From: Prorocentrum cordatum
Taxonomy: Eukaryota; Sar; Dinophyceae; Prorocentrales; Prorocentraceae
Reading direction: 5' to 3'
Length of the DNA stretch: 46,532 bases
NCBI GenBank assembly: GCA_963575745.1
Contig: CAUYUJ010013803.1
Coordinates: 391,775 to 438,306 of the forward strand
The notes beneath the pieces are model-generated. The model saw only the letters and a program-made list of their open reading frames with translations, was not told the origin of the DNA and did not search any database. Of this stretch, positions 36,440 to 45,950 are shown in pieces. A program made the translations under genes and the position numbers. The first letter of the stretch is position 1; each line of letters opens with the position of its first letter.

Positions 36440-36870
36440 GCACTCCTTCCCTCCCTCGGTCCCTCCTCCTCCGCCTCCCCCTCCTCCTTCTCCTCCTCCT
36501 CCTGCTCCTCCTCCTCATCCTTCACCTCCTCCTCCTCCTCCTCCTCGTCCTTCTTCTCCTCCTCCTCCTCCTCCTTCTCCTCCTCCTCCTCCTCCTCCTC
36601 CTCCTCCTCCTCCTCCTCCTCCTCCTCCTCCTCCTCCAGGGGACAGGCGACGACAGCGATGGCGGCGGTGGTGACGACGACCACGACGACCACGATCAGG
36701 ACGACGACGACTACCACGACGACCACAGCGACGATGACCACGACCAAATTACCACGACGGCCACGACGACGCTCACCAAGACGAACGACGACCACCATGG
36801 CGACGGCCAAGACCAAGACGGCCACGGCGACCACGACCACGACGACGACCGCGAACACGGCGACAACGAC
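36440..36870. repeat. (CTC)n then (GAC)n tracts
   Basis: CTC repeats at about 36465-36638, then GAC/CGA-type triplets at about 36645-36870 (Asp/His or Thr in different frames). The long minus-strand frame through both is a repeat translation. Confidence 0.9.
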
Positions 36871-36889
36871 AACCGCGGACTCCCTGCAG

Positions 36890-36982
36890 GCGTCGATCGC
36901 CGCCACCATCGCTGCGATCCTGCGCTCCAAGGGCGTGGCCTGGCTGGGGGTGCCGCTGATGAGCCTCTCGGTGCCGGTCGCC
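36890..36982 (+). CDS. Candidate internal exon, membrane-like
   Basis: GACTCCCTGCAG gives an acceptor and GCC followed by GTCGTCGTT a donor, framing 93 nt in phase 0. The peptide ASIAATIAAILRSKGVAWLG then VPLMSLSVPVA is hydrophobic with a central Arg/Lys, like the end of one membrane helix and the start of the next. Thirty of 31 codons end in G or C. Family not recognised. Confidence 0.42.
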
Positions 36983-36989
36983 GTCGTCG

Positions 36990-37593
36990 TTGGGTTGGGA
37001 GGAGGGAGGAGGGAGGAGGGATGAGGGAGGGAGGAGGGAGGAGGGAGGAGGAGGAGGAGGAGGAGGAGGAGGAGGAGGAGGAGGAGGAGACTGCGTTCTG
37101 CCGTTCCTGCGCTTTCGTGTACACCGCCTCCCGTTGGGCTGCCTGGGCACTCCGGGCCTGGCCTCCCTTTGTCGGGGAGGGTGGTGGACTGGTTGGATAA
37201 GAGTGCTTCGTGGTTCATCGACTCGGCCCCAAAGGGGGCGAGAGGGCTCTTATCGGACGTGGACATGCGCTCTTCACACGCCTGCCCCATTGGACACCCG
37301 TCCCAAAGGTGGAAGGGTGCTGGGGCTGCGGCAGCAGGAGGAGGAGGAGGAGGAGGAGGAGGAGGAGGAGGAGGGGGAGCGGGAGGGGGAGGAGGAGGAG
37401 GAGGAGGTGGATGAGGATGAGGATGAGGATGAGGGCGAGGACGAGGAGGAGGAGGAGGAGGAGGAGGAGGAGGAAGAGGGACGAGGAGGAGGAGGAGGAG
37501 GAGGAGGAGGACGACGACGAGGACACGGACACGGACACGGACACGGACACGGACACGGAGGGAGGGAGGAGGAGGAGGAGGAGGAGGAGGAGG
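36990..37593. repeat. (GGA)n tracts with a spacer
   Basis: GGGAGGAGGGA words and GGA triplets at 37000-37090, a mixed spacer (37091-37334) without a supported gene, then GGA at 37335-37505, (GGACAC)n at about 37520-37555 and GGA to 37593. Confidence 0.85.
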
Positions 37594-37639
37594 CTTCCCC
37601 CCCCTCGTCCCCCTCCCCACCTCCTCGCTCCGGGCTGGC

Positions 37640-37749
37640 TCGCGACTCGCTCGAGGCCCGGCCGCCTGGCGGCCTTCTGCCTCACGCTGCCGTGGACCCC
37701 GCGGCCCGCGGCTGGCGCGGAGGCGCCGGCTGACGCGTCGGCGCTTTGA
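37640..37749 (+). CDS. Candidate 3'-terminal exon
   Basis: The plus frame reads LATRSRPGRLAAFCLTLPWT then PRPAAGAEAPADASAL and stops at TGA (37747-37749). Most codons end in G or C. It could be the end of a protein containing the island at 36890, with GGA-rich intron between, but no acceptor is clear. Confidence 0.25.
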
Positions 37750-37764
37750 GGTCGACCAGACCTT

Positions 37765-37891
37765 GGCATCGCTCGGACGCGTGCATTTTTCCTTCGGCGA
37801 GGACCATCGAGGATCATCCTTGATCATTGGGCGAAAAATCCACGCACGAAGCGGAGAAAAGAACACAGGGAATGGGCGTCCGAGCGATGGC
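37765..37891 (+). mobile_element. Family C element, intact and unoccupied
   Basis: GGCATCGCTCGGACG to GGGCGTCCGAGCGATGGC, 127 bp. Its internal GGACCATCGAGGATCATCC is the unoccupied counterpart of the family A target at 11609. Flanks do not show a clear duplication. Confidence 0.75.
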
Positions 37892-37989
37892 CAGAGACGC
37901 AAGCTGTGACCTTTCGCCGGAGCGACCTTTGTGGCGGGCCCAAAGGGGTCCCCCGGCTGCTGAATGCGAAGAAGCGGTACTCTGATGTA

Positions 37990-38386
37990 CTCTGTGTCCC
38001 TCAATAGTTCTGGGGGTACTTGTAGTCCGGGGGGGGTACCTATAGTCCGGGGGGGGGGGTACTTGTAGTCCGGGGGGAGGTACCTGCAGTCTGGGGGGGG
38101 GTACCTGTAGTCCGGGGGGGGTAGTGGGGGGGGGGTACCTGTAGTCCAGGGGGGGAGCGCTGGGGGGTACTTGTAGTCTGGGGTGCTTGTATTCCTGGGG
38201 CTAGGGGGTACCTGTAGTCCGGGGGGGGTACCTGTAGTCCGGGGGGGGGTACTTGTAGTCCGGGGGGGTAGTCCGGGGGGGGTACCTGTAGTCCGGGGGG
38301 GGGGTACCTGTAGTCCGGGGGAGGGGTACTTGTAGTCCGGGGGGTACCTGTAGTCCGGGGCCCCAAAATTATTGAGGGACACAGAG
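37990..38386. mobile_element. Family F TA-flanked element with minisatellite interior
   Basis: Ends CTCTGTGTCCCTCAATA and ATTATTGAGGGACACAGAG, flanked by TA at 37988-37989 and 38387-38388. Between the ends lie about 15 units of roughly 20-25 bp built on GGTACCTGTAGTCCGGGGG (some with TACTTG). Non-coding; the Pro/Thr/Tyr frames are minisatellite translations. Mariner-like ends (inference). Confidence 0.85.
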
Positions 38387-38388
38387 TA

Positions 38389-39095
38389 GCAGCGGTTTGT
38401 GCGCCCAGGTTTGGCCACCCCGCGTCCCCCTTTTAGCCGCGCGCCAAAGGTTACCCTTGCTCATGGTTGCTCTTGCGTGTAGCCGACGAGGAAGGAAGCG
38501 GTCGATCCGTTGTGTGATGTCGCTCAATTGTTGTGCGACATGTCTGGCGGGGAAGGCATCCTGCGGTTTCAAGCGGACATCGGCGCGGCCTACCGCCGGC
38601 GCCAAGGGCAACCCCGGCTTGCCATGAGGCGTCGTACGGTCGGGAATTTTGGATGGTGTGTCGGTCTGCCGGTTCTGGCCCACCGAGCCTCGGCGCGGCA
38701 CGCCATCCAGGTCGCAGCCCCCAGGCTTCCATGCGCCGAGCTTTTCCCCGTCTCCCACCCCTCGGAGCGGAGCGACACGTGATCCACTTCCAGGGCGTAG
38801 CGTGTCGCCAGGGCCGCCGTGGCGACACGCCATCCAGAAGCTCCCGACCGTGTTCTTCCCGTGGGTGCATATCTATCGGCGTGCTGTTCTTGGTCTCCCT
38901 CTCCCTTCTCTCTGGACCGCCGGCGCCGCCCCTTCCTGGCCTGTCCTGGACGCCCACTCTGCCGGTGGTCTCTTTTTGGAGCCCCCGGGGCCGTGGCAGC
39001 GAGAGAGAGAGATAGAAAACGAACATTATCCTGGCGAGGGGCCCAACCATATGAAATTGCAGGTGCCGCAAACCAGGTTAGACAAATGAGAGGGA
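38389..39095. other. Spacer with conflicting frames
   Basis: A minus-strand frame (38369-38833) encodes mixed peptide such as FPARHVAQQLSDITQRIDRF and would be continuous across the family F site if that element were removed. Plus frames are also open. CACGCCATCCAG occurs twice (38700, 38826). I do not assign a gene. Confidence 0.35.
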
Positions 39096-40478
39096 GCCCC
39101 CTGTGGGGCCACGAAACGTGTGAGGGGTGTGCCTGAATTGGTGCGGCGGGCGCATGCGAACGCAGCCGCTGGGGGCCTTCGGTGGAGCTCCCTGTGGGGC
39201 CACGAAACGTGTGAGGGGTGTGCCGAAATGGGTGCGGCGGGCGCATGGGAACGCAGCCACTGGGGCCTTCGGTGGAGCTCCCTGTAGGGCCACGAAAAGT
39301 GTGAGGGGTGTGCCGAGATGGGTGCGGCGGGCGCATGCGAACGCAGCCATTTGGGCCTTCGGTGGAGCTCCCTGTGGGGCCACGAAACGTGTGAGGGGTG
39401 TGCCTAAATGGGTGCGGCGGGCGCGTGCGAACGCAGCCACGAGGGCCTTCGGTGGAGTCCCTGTAGTGTGAGGGGTGTGCCGACATGGGCGCGGCGGGCG
39501 CATGGGAACGCAGCCATGTGGGCCTTCGGTGGAGCTCCGTGTGGGGCCACGAAACGTGTGAGGGGTGTGCCGAAATGGGTGCGGCGGGCGCGTGCGAACG
39601 CAGCCACTGGAGCTTTCGGTGGAGCTCCCTGTGGGCCCACGAAACGTGTGAGGGGTGTGCCGAAATGGGTGCGGCGGGCGCATGCGAACGCAGCCACTGG
39701 GGCCTTCGGTGGAGCTCCCTTGTGAGGCCACGAAACGTGTGACGGGTGTGTCGAAATGGGTGCGGCGGGCGCATGCGAACGCAGCCACGGGGGCCTTCGG
39801 TGGAGCTCCCTGTAGGGCCACGAAAAGTGTGAGGGGTGTGCCGACATTGGTGCGGCGGCGCATGCGAACGCAGCCACTGGGGCCTTCGGTGGAGCTCGTG
39901 TGGGGCCACGAATCGTGTGATGGTGTGTGCCGGTGTGCGACATGGGTGCGGCGGGCGTATGCGAACGCAGCGACTGGGGCCTTCGGTGGAGCTCCCTTTG
40001 GGGCTACGAAACGTGTGAGGGGTGTGCCGAAGTGGGTGCGTCGGGCGCATGCGAACGCAGCCATTGAAGCCTTCGGTCGAACCCCCTATGGGGCCACGAG
40101 CCGTGTGAGGGGTGTGCCGAAATGGGTGCGTCGGGCGCATGCGAACGTAGGCACTAGGGCCTTCGGTGGAGCTCCCTATGGGACCAAAACGCGTGTGAGG
40201 GGTGTGCCGAAATGGGTGCGGCGGGCGCATGCGAACGCAGCGACTGGGGCCTTCGGTGGAGCTCCTTGTGGGGCCACGACACGTGTGAGGGGTGTGCCGA
40301 AATGGGTGCGGCGGGCGCATGCGAACGCAGCCACTGAAGCCTTCGGTGGAGCTCCCTATGGGGCCACGAACCGTGTAAGGGGTGTGCCGACAAGCGTGCT
40401 GCGGGCGCATGCGAACGCAGTCACTAGGGCCTTTGGTGGAGCTCCCTATGGGGCCACGAAACGTGCGAGGGGTGTGCC
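39096..40478. repeat. 90-bp satellite, about 16 units
   Basis: Units contain GGGGCCACGAAACGTGTGAG, GGTGCGGCGGGCGCATGCG and CCTTCGGTGGAGCTC. Most are 90 bp; one near 39465 is shortened by about 14 bp and one near 39900-39950 is altered. Because the unit length is divisible by three, frames stay open on both strands, giving 30-residue repeats. Divergence between units (roughly 5-15%) is spread without a coding pattern. Confidence 0.9.
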
Positions 40479-40496
40479 TATGATGGTGGTAATGAC

Positions 40497-40573
<77 letters not shown>

Positions 40574-40574
40574 A

Positions 40575-40615
<41 letters not shown>

Positions 40616-40644
40616 GGATGAGGATGAGGATGAGGATGATGAAT

Positions 40645-40682
<38 letters not shown>

Positions 40683-40683
40683 C

Positions 40684-40739
<56 letters not shown>

Positions 40740-40825
40740 AAGAGCGATAACGATGACGACGATGATGGTGATGATGATGACGATGACGATGATGATGACG
40801 ATGAATCATCGTCGATGATGATGAA
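40479..40825. repeat. (GAT)n array
   Basis: GATGAT triplets to about 40738, with GAG interludes, then mixed GAT/GAC/ATC to about 40825. Met, Asp and His runs in different frames are artefacts. Confidence 0.95.
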
Positions 40826-41063
40826 AATGGGAGGAGGGATGGGGGCAGCGGGAGGAGGAGTGGGAACGCGGGGCGCTGTCTCTTCAAAACGAGGACCCAA
40901 CACCACAGGATGGTTGGGAAAGAGAGAGAGAGAGAGAGCAACACAAAAGAGAAAGAGAAAGAGACATATAACACAAAAAACATCGGTGGCGAGTCGAAGC
41001 CGTCTTGCAGGTACACAGTCCTCGGGGTCACTGCGCGGTTGCCGGGGATCTGGCCTCGCTCGA
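40826..41063. other. Spacer with (GA)n
   Basis: (GA)n and GAAA-type words at about 40920-40965. No gene seen. Confidence 0.4.
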
Positions 41064-41217
41064 AGGATCGCTTTGGGTTCGGAAGCGACTCGCTGTTCCT
41101 GAGTAGGTAGCTCCGTGATTGTTCCTGTGGCCCTCCTCGTACACCCATGCTTTTCGGGTGCCAACACAGGAGCTTCGCTCCTTAGTTAACGTTCCTTGTT
41201 TCAGCAGCCCGACTGTA
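41064..41217 (+). mobile_element. Family D element, left end unclear
   Basis: GGGTTCGGAAGCGACTCGC, GTTCCTGTGGCCCTCCTCG and the right end TTTCAGCAGCCCGACTGTA (TA at 41216-41217) match 30650-30799. The left terminus was not found. Confidence 0.65.
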
Positions 41218-41386
41218 GCTCCATCTCCTGCGTCACTGCTGCTACGCTGCGCGCGGCGCGAAACTTTTTGATCCGCGGGTCGAGAGCGCACCTCTTCCGG
41301 TCGAGGCTAAGCGGGCCGCGCACAGCTTCACGCGCGGCGCGAAACAGGGTCAGGGACAGGCTTGCGACATTGATTCGTGTCGGGCG
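41218..41386. other. Spacer with duplicated CGCGCGGCGCGAAAC
   Basis: GCGCGCGGCGCGAAAC occurs at about 41247-41262 and 41331-41345. No gene seen. Confidence 0.4.
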
Positions 41387-41539
41387 AAGAGAACTATGCA
41401 CATGCACCGATCCTGGCAAGGCCCATTTTTGACCCAGGATCGGTGCATATGCCTTCCTGGCCAAGGTAGGAGGGCGTATGCACCGATCCTGGGCTCAGGA
41501 CGGGCCTGGCCAGAATCGGTGCATGTGCATAGTTCTTTT
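41387..41539. mobile_element. Family I foldback element
   Basis: 153 bp. Ends AAGAGAACTATGCACATGCA and TGCATGTGCATAGTTCTTTT form an inverted pair of about 31 bp. The word ATGCACCGATCCTGG or its complement occurs four times, twice in each orientation, so each half is also palindromic. No target duplication identified. Confidence 0.75.
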
Positions 41540-41761
41540 CCCTCTATTGTGCTTGTCTTTCAATATCGGGCGCAGCTTCCCCCAACGGCGCCCGGGGCTA
41601 CCCAGCAAGTGCTCCTCGAGCAGACGGCGTGACGTCTCACGTGCCCCTGCGCGCTTTGTGGTTCGCCCGGTCTTCTCCTCGAGGCGCCTCGCAACGGGCC
41701 AGTGGGCGACCCAGTGAACGGCCCACCCTTGCGGTCCACCTCCGCTCGGTCCCCTTCACCT

Positions 41762-41886
41762 GGCATCGCTCGGACGTGTGCATCCTCTTCGCGGCGAGAA
41801 CCATCGAGGAGCATCCTTGATCATTTGGCGAAAAAACCACGCGCGAAACCGAGAAAAACACAGGGAATGGACGTCCGAGCGATGGC
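41762..41886 (+). mobile_element. Family C element, intact and unoccupied
   Basis: GGCATCGCTCGGACGTG to GACGTCCGAGCGATGGC, 125 bp. Carries GAACCATCGAGGAGCATCC, the exact unoccupied counterpart of the family A target split at 11609-11799. Confidence 0.8.
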
Positions 41887-42380
41887 GAGTTCAGGGTTCA
41901 CACGGTGGTCTTATGGCTTGCATTGCAGCAGTTGGCGGTTCATTGAAGGGTCCAGTCTTTGTGGCCCAACTGGTACTCCACCCAGCGATACATTGCAGGG
42001 TTCACCCCATGGTCTCAGGGCCCCTGCTCTGCGGTCTTGGGGGTCCTCCCTTGCCGCTCGGCGCCTCCTTGTTTGATTGACTCGTGGTAGTCGGTGCCCC
42101 CGTCGGGCGATCGGCGCACGTTGGGGCCGGTACTGGCCGAGGCAGAAGGTTGGTGGCTCATTGCATGATCGTTTCATATCGCATGTATCTCAGCTTTGCT
42201 ACTTGTTCGGCCGACGGGTTACGAGGGGGTCGTCCGCCCTGTAGCGCCCAGGGGCGACACGAGGAGGGGACTTCGGACGGGAGGGTGCATTGCAGCATTA
42301 GTGACGCGTGCTGGGCGCATTGTAGCGCTGCTCCTCTGGTTCCGAGTCTGACCCTGACTTGGCTCTGGCCATTCGTTCAC
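41887..42380. other. Spacer, no gene seen
   Basis: CATTGCAG-GGTTCA words recur (about 41925, 41990). Otherwise unremarkable; frames are short and conflicting. Confidence 0.4.
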
Positions 42381-42384
42381 GCTC

Positions 42385-42655
42385 TTCCTCCTCCTCCTCC
42401 TCCTCCTCCTCCTCCTCCTCCTCCTCCTCCTCCTCCCCCTCGGCGGGGGGAGGAGGAGGAGCGAGGAGGAGGGAGGAGGAGGAGGAGGAGGCGGCAGGAG
42501 GAGGAGGGAGGGGCGGAGGAGGAAGGGGGAGGAGGAGGAGGAGGAGGAGGGGGAGGAGGAGGAGGAGGGGAGGTGGGGAGGAGGAGGAGAGGAGGCGGAG
42601 GAGGAGGAGGAGGTAGGAGGGGAGGAGGAGGAGAGAGGAGGGGGAGGAGCAGGCA
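42385..42655. repeat. Adjacent (CTC)n and (GGA)n, inverted
   Basis: CTC triplets (42387-42435) are followed at once by GGA triplets (42448-42650), giving a near-perfect long inverted repeat around CCCTCGGCGGGGGG. Confidence 0.9.
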
Positions 42656-42657
42656 GA

Positions 42658-42755
42658 CTCTCCTGGCTCGGTGGCACGGGGCGCTGCCCGCGGGTCGCGG
42701 CCGCGCTTTCCGCGCCGCCTCGTCGCCGTGTGGCATCTGGGCGCGGGCGCGGGGC
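42658..42755 (+). CDS. Candidate internal exon
   Basis: Follows GGAGCAGGCAG (acceptor). The frame reads TLLARWHGALPAGRGRAFRA then ASSPCGIWARARG, with most codons ending in G or C. It enters a CTC tract with no clear donor. May belong with the island at 42962. Confidence 0.3.
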
Positions 42756-42920
42756 CCTCCTCCCTCCTCCCTCCTCCCTCCTCCCTCCTCCCTCCTCCTC
42801 CTCTCCTTCCTCTCCTCCTCCTCCTCCTCCTTCCTCCTCATCTCCACCTCTCCTCCTCTCCACCTCCCTTCCTCCTCCTCCTCCTCCTCCTTCTCGTCCT
42901 CCTCCTCCTTCTCTTCCGCG
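42756..42920. repeat. (CTCCCTC)n and (CTC)n
   Basis: Heptamer TCCTCCC units then CTC repeats with CAC and TTC interruptions. Confidence 0.85.
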
Positions 42921-42961
42921 CCCGAGCCCCACAGACGTTTGTCCTTTGCTGTGGCCCGCAG

Positions 42962-43030
42962 GTGCCTACGCTGGCACAGGAGCTGCTCCTGCTGTCGGCC
43001 ACGGCCGGGGTGCCGGCCAGCCGGCCGGAG
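42962..43030 (+). CDS. Candidate internal exon
   Basis: TTTGCTGTGGCCCGCAG is a good acceptor (AG 42960-42961) and CCGGAG followed by GTGGGG a donor. The 23 codons in phase 0 read VPTLAQELLLLSATAGVPAS then RPE, most ending in G or C. Function unknown. Confidence 0.35.
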
Positions 43031-43529
43031 GTGGGGCCGAGAGAAACAGGGGAAGGCTGAGGCCCGGGCTCTTCCTGCTCCCAAGGTACCCCCCCCCTCC
43101 CTCCTCCCCCGCCCTCCTCCTCGTCGTCTCTGGATGCAATGCTGATCATCAGACCCATCCTTGCGATGCTTGGTGGTATGTCTGTCTTTCATTATGTATT
43201 ACTTCATGTTGCTCTTTCGCTCTTGTATTTGTTCCTCTCTCTCTACCTCTCTATGCCTCTTCTCTGTCTCTCTGTGCACATCTATGTATGTGTATATAAT
43301 ATACATGTGTGCTTATCTCCCTCTCTCTCTCTCTTTCTCTCTCTCTCTATATATGTGTATCGGTCATTATCTCTTTCTCTATGTGCATAATATATATATA
43401 TATATATATATGAATAAGGGGGTGAGGGGCAGAGAAAGTCAGCTCTAGGCACTCAGGGGACAGCCAGGCCCAGGCAGTGGCGGCCTGGCGCCAAAAACCA
43501 CGGCAGGCACAGCGCCAGAACATTTGGAG
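43031..43529. repeat. Spacer with (CT)n and (TA)n
   Basis: CTCT-rich sequence at about 43232-43382 and (TA)n at 43390-43411. The remaining 43031-43230 and 43412-43529 have no supported gene. Confidence 0.7.
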
Positions 43530-43912
43530 GGGAGGGGGAGGAGGAGGAGGAAGAGGAGGACGAGGAGGATGAGGAGGAGGAGGAGGAGGAGGACGACGAC
43601 GAGGATGAGGAGCAGGAGGAGGCGAAAGAGGAGGAGGAGGTAGGGAGGAGGAGGGGAGGCGGAGGAGGCCCATCGGGAGGCGCAGGATTTGATGCAAGGG
43701 AGGCGGAGGAGGAGGAGGAGGAGGAGGAGGAGGAGGAGGGAGGGGGAGGGGAAGAGGAGGAGGAGGAGGAGGAGGAGGAGGGGAGGCGGCGGAGGAGGAG
43801 GAGGAGGAGGAGGAGGAGGAGGAGGAGGAGAGGGAGGGGGGGGAGGAAGAGGAGTAAGAGGAGGAGGAGGAGGAGGAGGAGGAGGAGGAGGGGAGGGAGG
43901 AGGAGGTTGGCG
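43530..43912. repeat. (GGA)n tract
   Basis: GAGGAG triplets with GAC/GAT and GCG interruptions, about 380 bp, the longest purine-rich tract in the window. Confidence 0.9.
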
Positions 43913-44330
43913 CATGGCATCCAAGGGCGGCTGGGCCGAGGGGGGTAAAGGAGGGGTGGTGGTGGGGGTGGCGGGGGCGGACGGTGGACGCCGACAGGGG
44001 GGGGGGGCGCGGAGGTCGTGGGAGCGGTCGTCGTTTGCAGTGGTCGCGGTGGTCGTGGCGGTGCCGCTCTCTCTCTCTCTCTCTTGTTTTTTTTCTTTGT
44101 TCTCTCTCTCTCCATCTGTGTCTCTGTCTCTCTTTCTTTCTCTCCCTCTTTCCCTCTCTCTCTGTCTCGCTCTCTCTCCTTGTTTGGTTGTTTATCTCTC
44201 TCTCTCTCTCTCTCTACATATAGATGTATCTCTCTCTCTCTCTCCTTGTTGTCTCTCTCTCTCTCTCTCCCGCGTTCTCTCTCTCTCTCTCTCTCGCTCT
44301 CTCTCCCTCTCTCTCTTTCACCACCTCCTG
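43913..44330. repeat. G-rich spacer and (CT)n
   Basis: A GGTGG/GGTCGT-rich spacer (43913-44065), then CTCTCT repeats to about 44320 with TTTT and ATA interruptions. Confidence 0.85.
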
Positions 44331-44756
44331 GTCCACCTCCAAGTCCCTTCCCTGCGCCAACGTCCTTCCCTGGGCAACAAGAGGGGGCCCCATTTTGATA
44401 GGTCCCAAGCTGCCTCTCGCGAGGCCCGATGGCCCGATGAGGCCCCCGAATAGGCGCCCACGCTGCCGACCAGATAACCCCAATCTTTTATATGTCCCCA
44501 GGCCCCGACATCGCCCCAGTGTGACTTCGCGTAAGCCCCAAGGTGGCCGGAGGGCCCAAGGCTTCCCAAAGCGCGCGCTGCGCAAGTTTGCAGGACAGGC
44601 GACGTTCGTGTGTCCACAGGCCTGTGCACGCCGCCGCGTGTCGCCCTGACGACGCCCCAATAGAATCCAGGGCGGCCAGGGAACGCCAAGCCACGAGATG
44701 GCCCCGAGGATGGCAGGAGACGTACAGTGAGCGGCTTGCATAAGGAGCACTTGCTT
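44331..44756. other. Spacer with CCCCAAG/GATGGCCC words
   Basis: GCCCGATGAGGCCCCC, AAGCCCCAAGG and GGCCCCGAGGATGG variants recall the degenerate repeats at 32925 and 35571. No gene supported. Confidence 0.4.
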
Positions 44757-44904
44757 TTCAAAAGGGGCTCGGTCGTTCCTCAGGTTTACATGCGTTGTTT
44801 ACAGCTCCTTGTGCGTTATTTGTTATTCATCGTTCCTTATGCGTTATTCCTTGGGATAAAAAGGGGCCTCGTTCCTTATGTATCGTTCCTTGGGCCAGGC
44901 CGAT
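44757..44904 (+). mobile_element. Family D-related GTTCCTTA region
   Basis: GTTCCTCAGG, three CGTTCCTTATG-type words and AAAAAGGGGCCTCGTTCC match the internal part of family D copies (compare 8185-8210). Ends are not recognisable. Confidence 0.4.
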
Positions 44905-44942
44905 GGTTTAGGGTTTAGGGTTTAGGGTTTAGGGTTTAGGGT
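44905..44942. repeat. Interstitial TTTAGGG telomere-type block
   Basis: Five TTTAGGG units then a variant GTCTAA. TTTAGGG is the telomere repeat reported for dinoflagellates and plants. Here it is internal, between a family D-like fragment and unrelated sequence. Confidence 0.85.
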
Positions 44943-45059
44943 CTAACAGGGCAAGGCCAGGAATACCTACCTGCATAGGCACTCACCTGCGGTGGCTATC
45001 AATCCCCCCGCATCTCCACCCCCACATAAAGATCATCTCTCCTCTCATGTTATACCTGG

Positions 45060-45256
45060 CTGTAGCATAGCATAGCATAGCAAGCGCTTAGCAAAGAGGC
45101 GAGGTCACCAAAATTTGAGGAACCTGATGTTATAGCGTGGCTGTAGCATAGCATAGCGTAGCAAAGCAGAGATAGCAAAGAGGCGAGGTCCCCAAAATTT
45201 GGAGAACCTTTTGTTACAGCGTGGCTGTAGCACAGCATAGCATAGCATAGCTAAAC
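45060..45256 (+). repeat. 81-84-bp tandem repeat, 2.4 units
   Basis: Units start CTGTAGCATAGCATAGC at 45060, 45141 and 45225 (last partial) and contain AGCAAAGAGGCGAGGTC and CCAAAATTTG. Each unit begins with an AGCAT pentamer microsatellite. Confidence 0.85.
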
Positions 45257-45765
45257 AGATAGGCGCTGCGAGGCGCGCGCGGCTGCCGCGCGCATGTGCA
45301 ATCTGTCGTATTTTCTGCAATGGATTATTGACATGGACACATCTTGCAAGAGCAAATTGTTGAGTTTATATTGTTTTTTTTACAATGGAAAGTACACATC
45401 AGAAACGAATAATGATCAGGATATCGTATTTTATAGTATTTTTGCATATGATGGAGCATGTTGAAAGGCAGAATGTTAAGTTTATAGTGTTTTTTCATAG
45501 GGAAAGTGGACCTCAGAAGTTCACCAACGGTCAGGACGCATAGGGCGGTAGAGTTCAAGGTTTAATAATCATAAGGAATAGAGATTTAGGCATGGGCCAC
45601 TGGTCCCTCAAGGTCGACCTCGGCTGTCCCGGGGCGCCCCCTGCCCAGCGCCTGGGCCTCCTCGGCGGGCCTGCCCGCCCCCCCGTGGCCTCTCGCGGAC
45701 TCGGCCCCCTGACGCGGGCGCAGACACTTCCCCAAAGGTTCCCCGAGAGGTCACGAGTCCATCCG
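45257..45765. other. AT-rich spacer then GC-rich segment
   Basis: 45300-45590 is AT-rich, with GTTAAGTTTATAGTGTTTTTT and GTTGAGTTTATATTGTTTTTT-like repeats, including GGAAAGT-ACATCAGAA words. The GC-rich 45592-45765 has a plus frame reading MGHWSLKVDLGCPGAPPAQR with mostly G/C-ending codons. That frame runs straight into the family A element, so it is not called a gene. Confidence 0.4.
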
Positions 45766-45950
45766 CCCAGACCTCCTCGCGTCGTGAAAAAATCACGGCG
45801 GGAGGTTTTCCGCTGTTTTCGGCCTCCTGGGGCCCTTCCCGGGCCTCGGGACCGTCAAAAAGCGATTCAGGATGAAAAACCGGTCCCAGGGAAAGGGTCC
45901 AGACCGCTGGGGATCGACGTTGTGAAAAAATCACGACGTCGGGGGTCTGG
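45766..45950 (+). mobile_element. Family A element, last base changed
   Basis: CCCAGACCTCCTCGCG to GGTCTGG followed by C. Both hairpins are present; the left stem has one mismatch (TCACGGCGG). Flanks do not give a clean duplication. Confidence 0.85.

Noticed and set aside
38015-38370. CRISPR-like direct repeats
   Set aside because: Units are contiguous without unique spacers, lie inside TA-flanked inverted ends, and the genome is eukaryotic.
36427-38418. 663-codon minus-strand frame
   Set aside because: Composed of triplet tracts and the family F minisatellite; interruptions are absent only because repeats contain no stop in that frame.
38590-41148. 852-codon minus-strand frame with His-rich and 30-residue repeats
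   Set aside because: It is a translation of (GAT)n and the 90-bp satellite; other frames on both strands are equally open because unit lengths are multiples of three.
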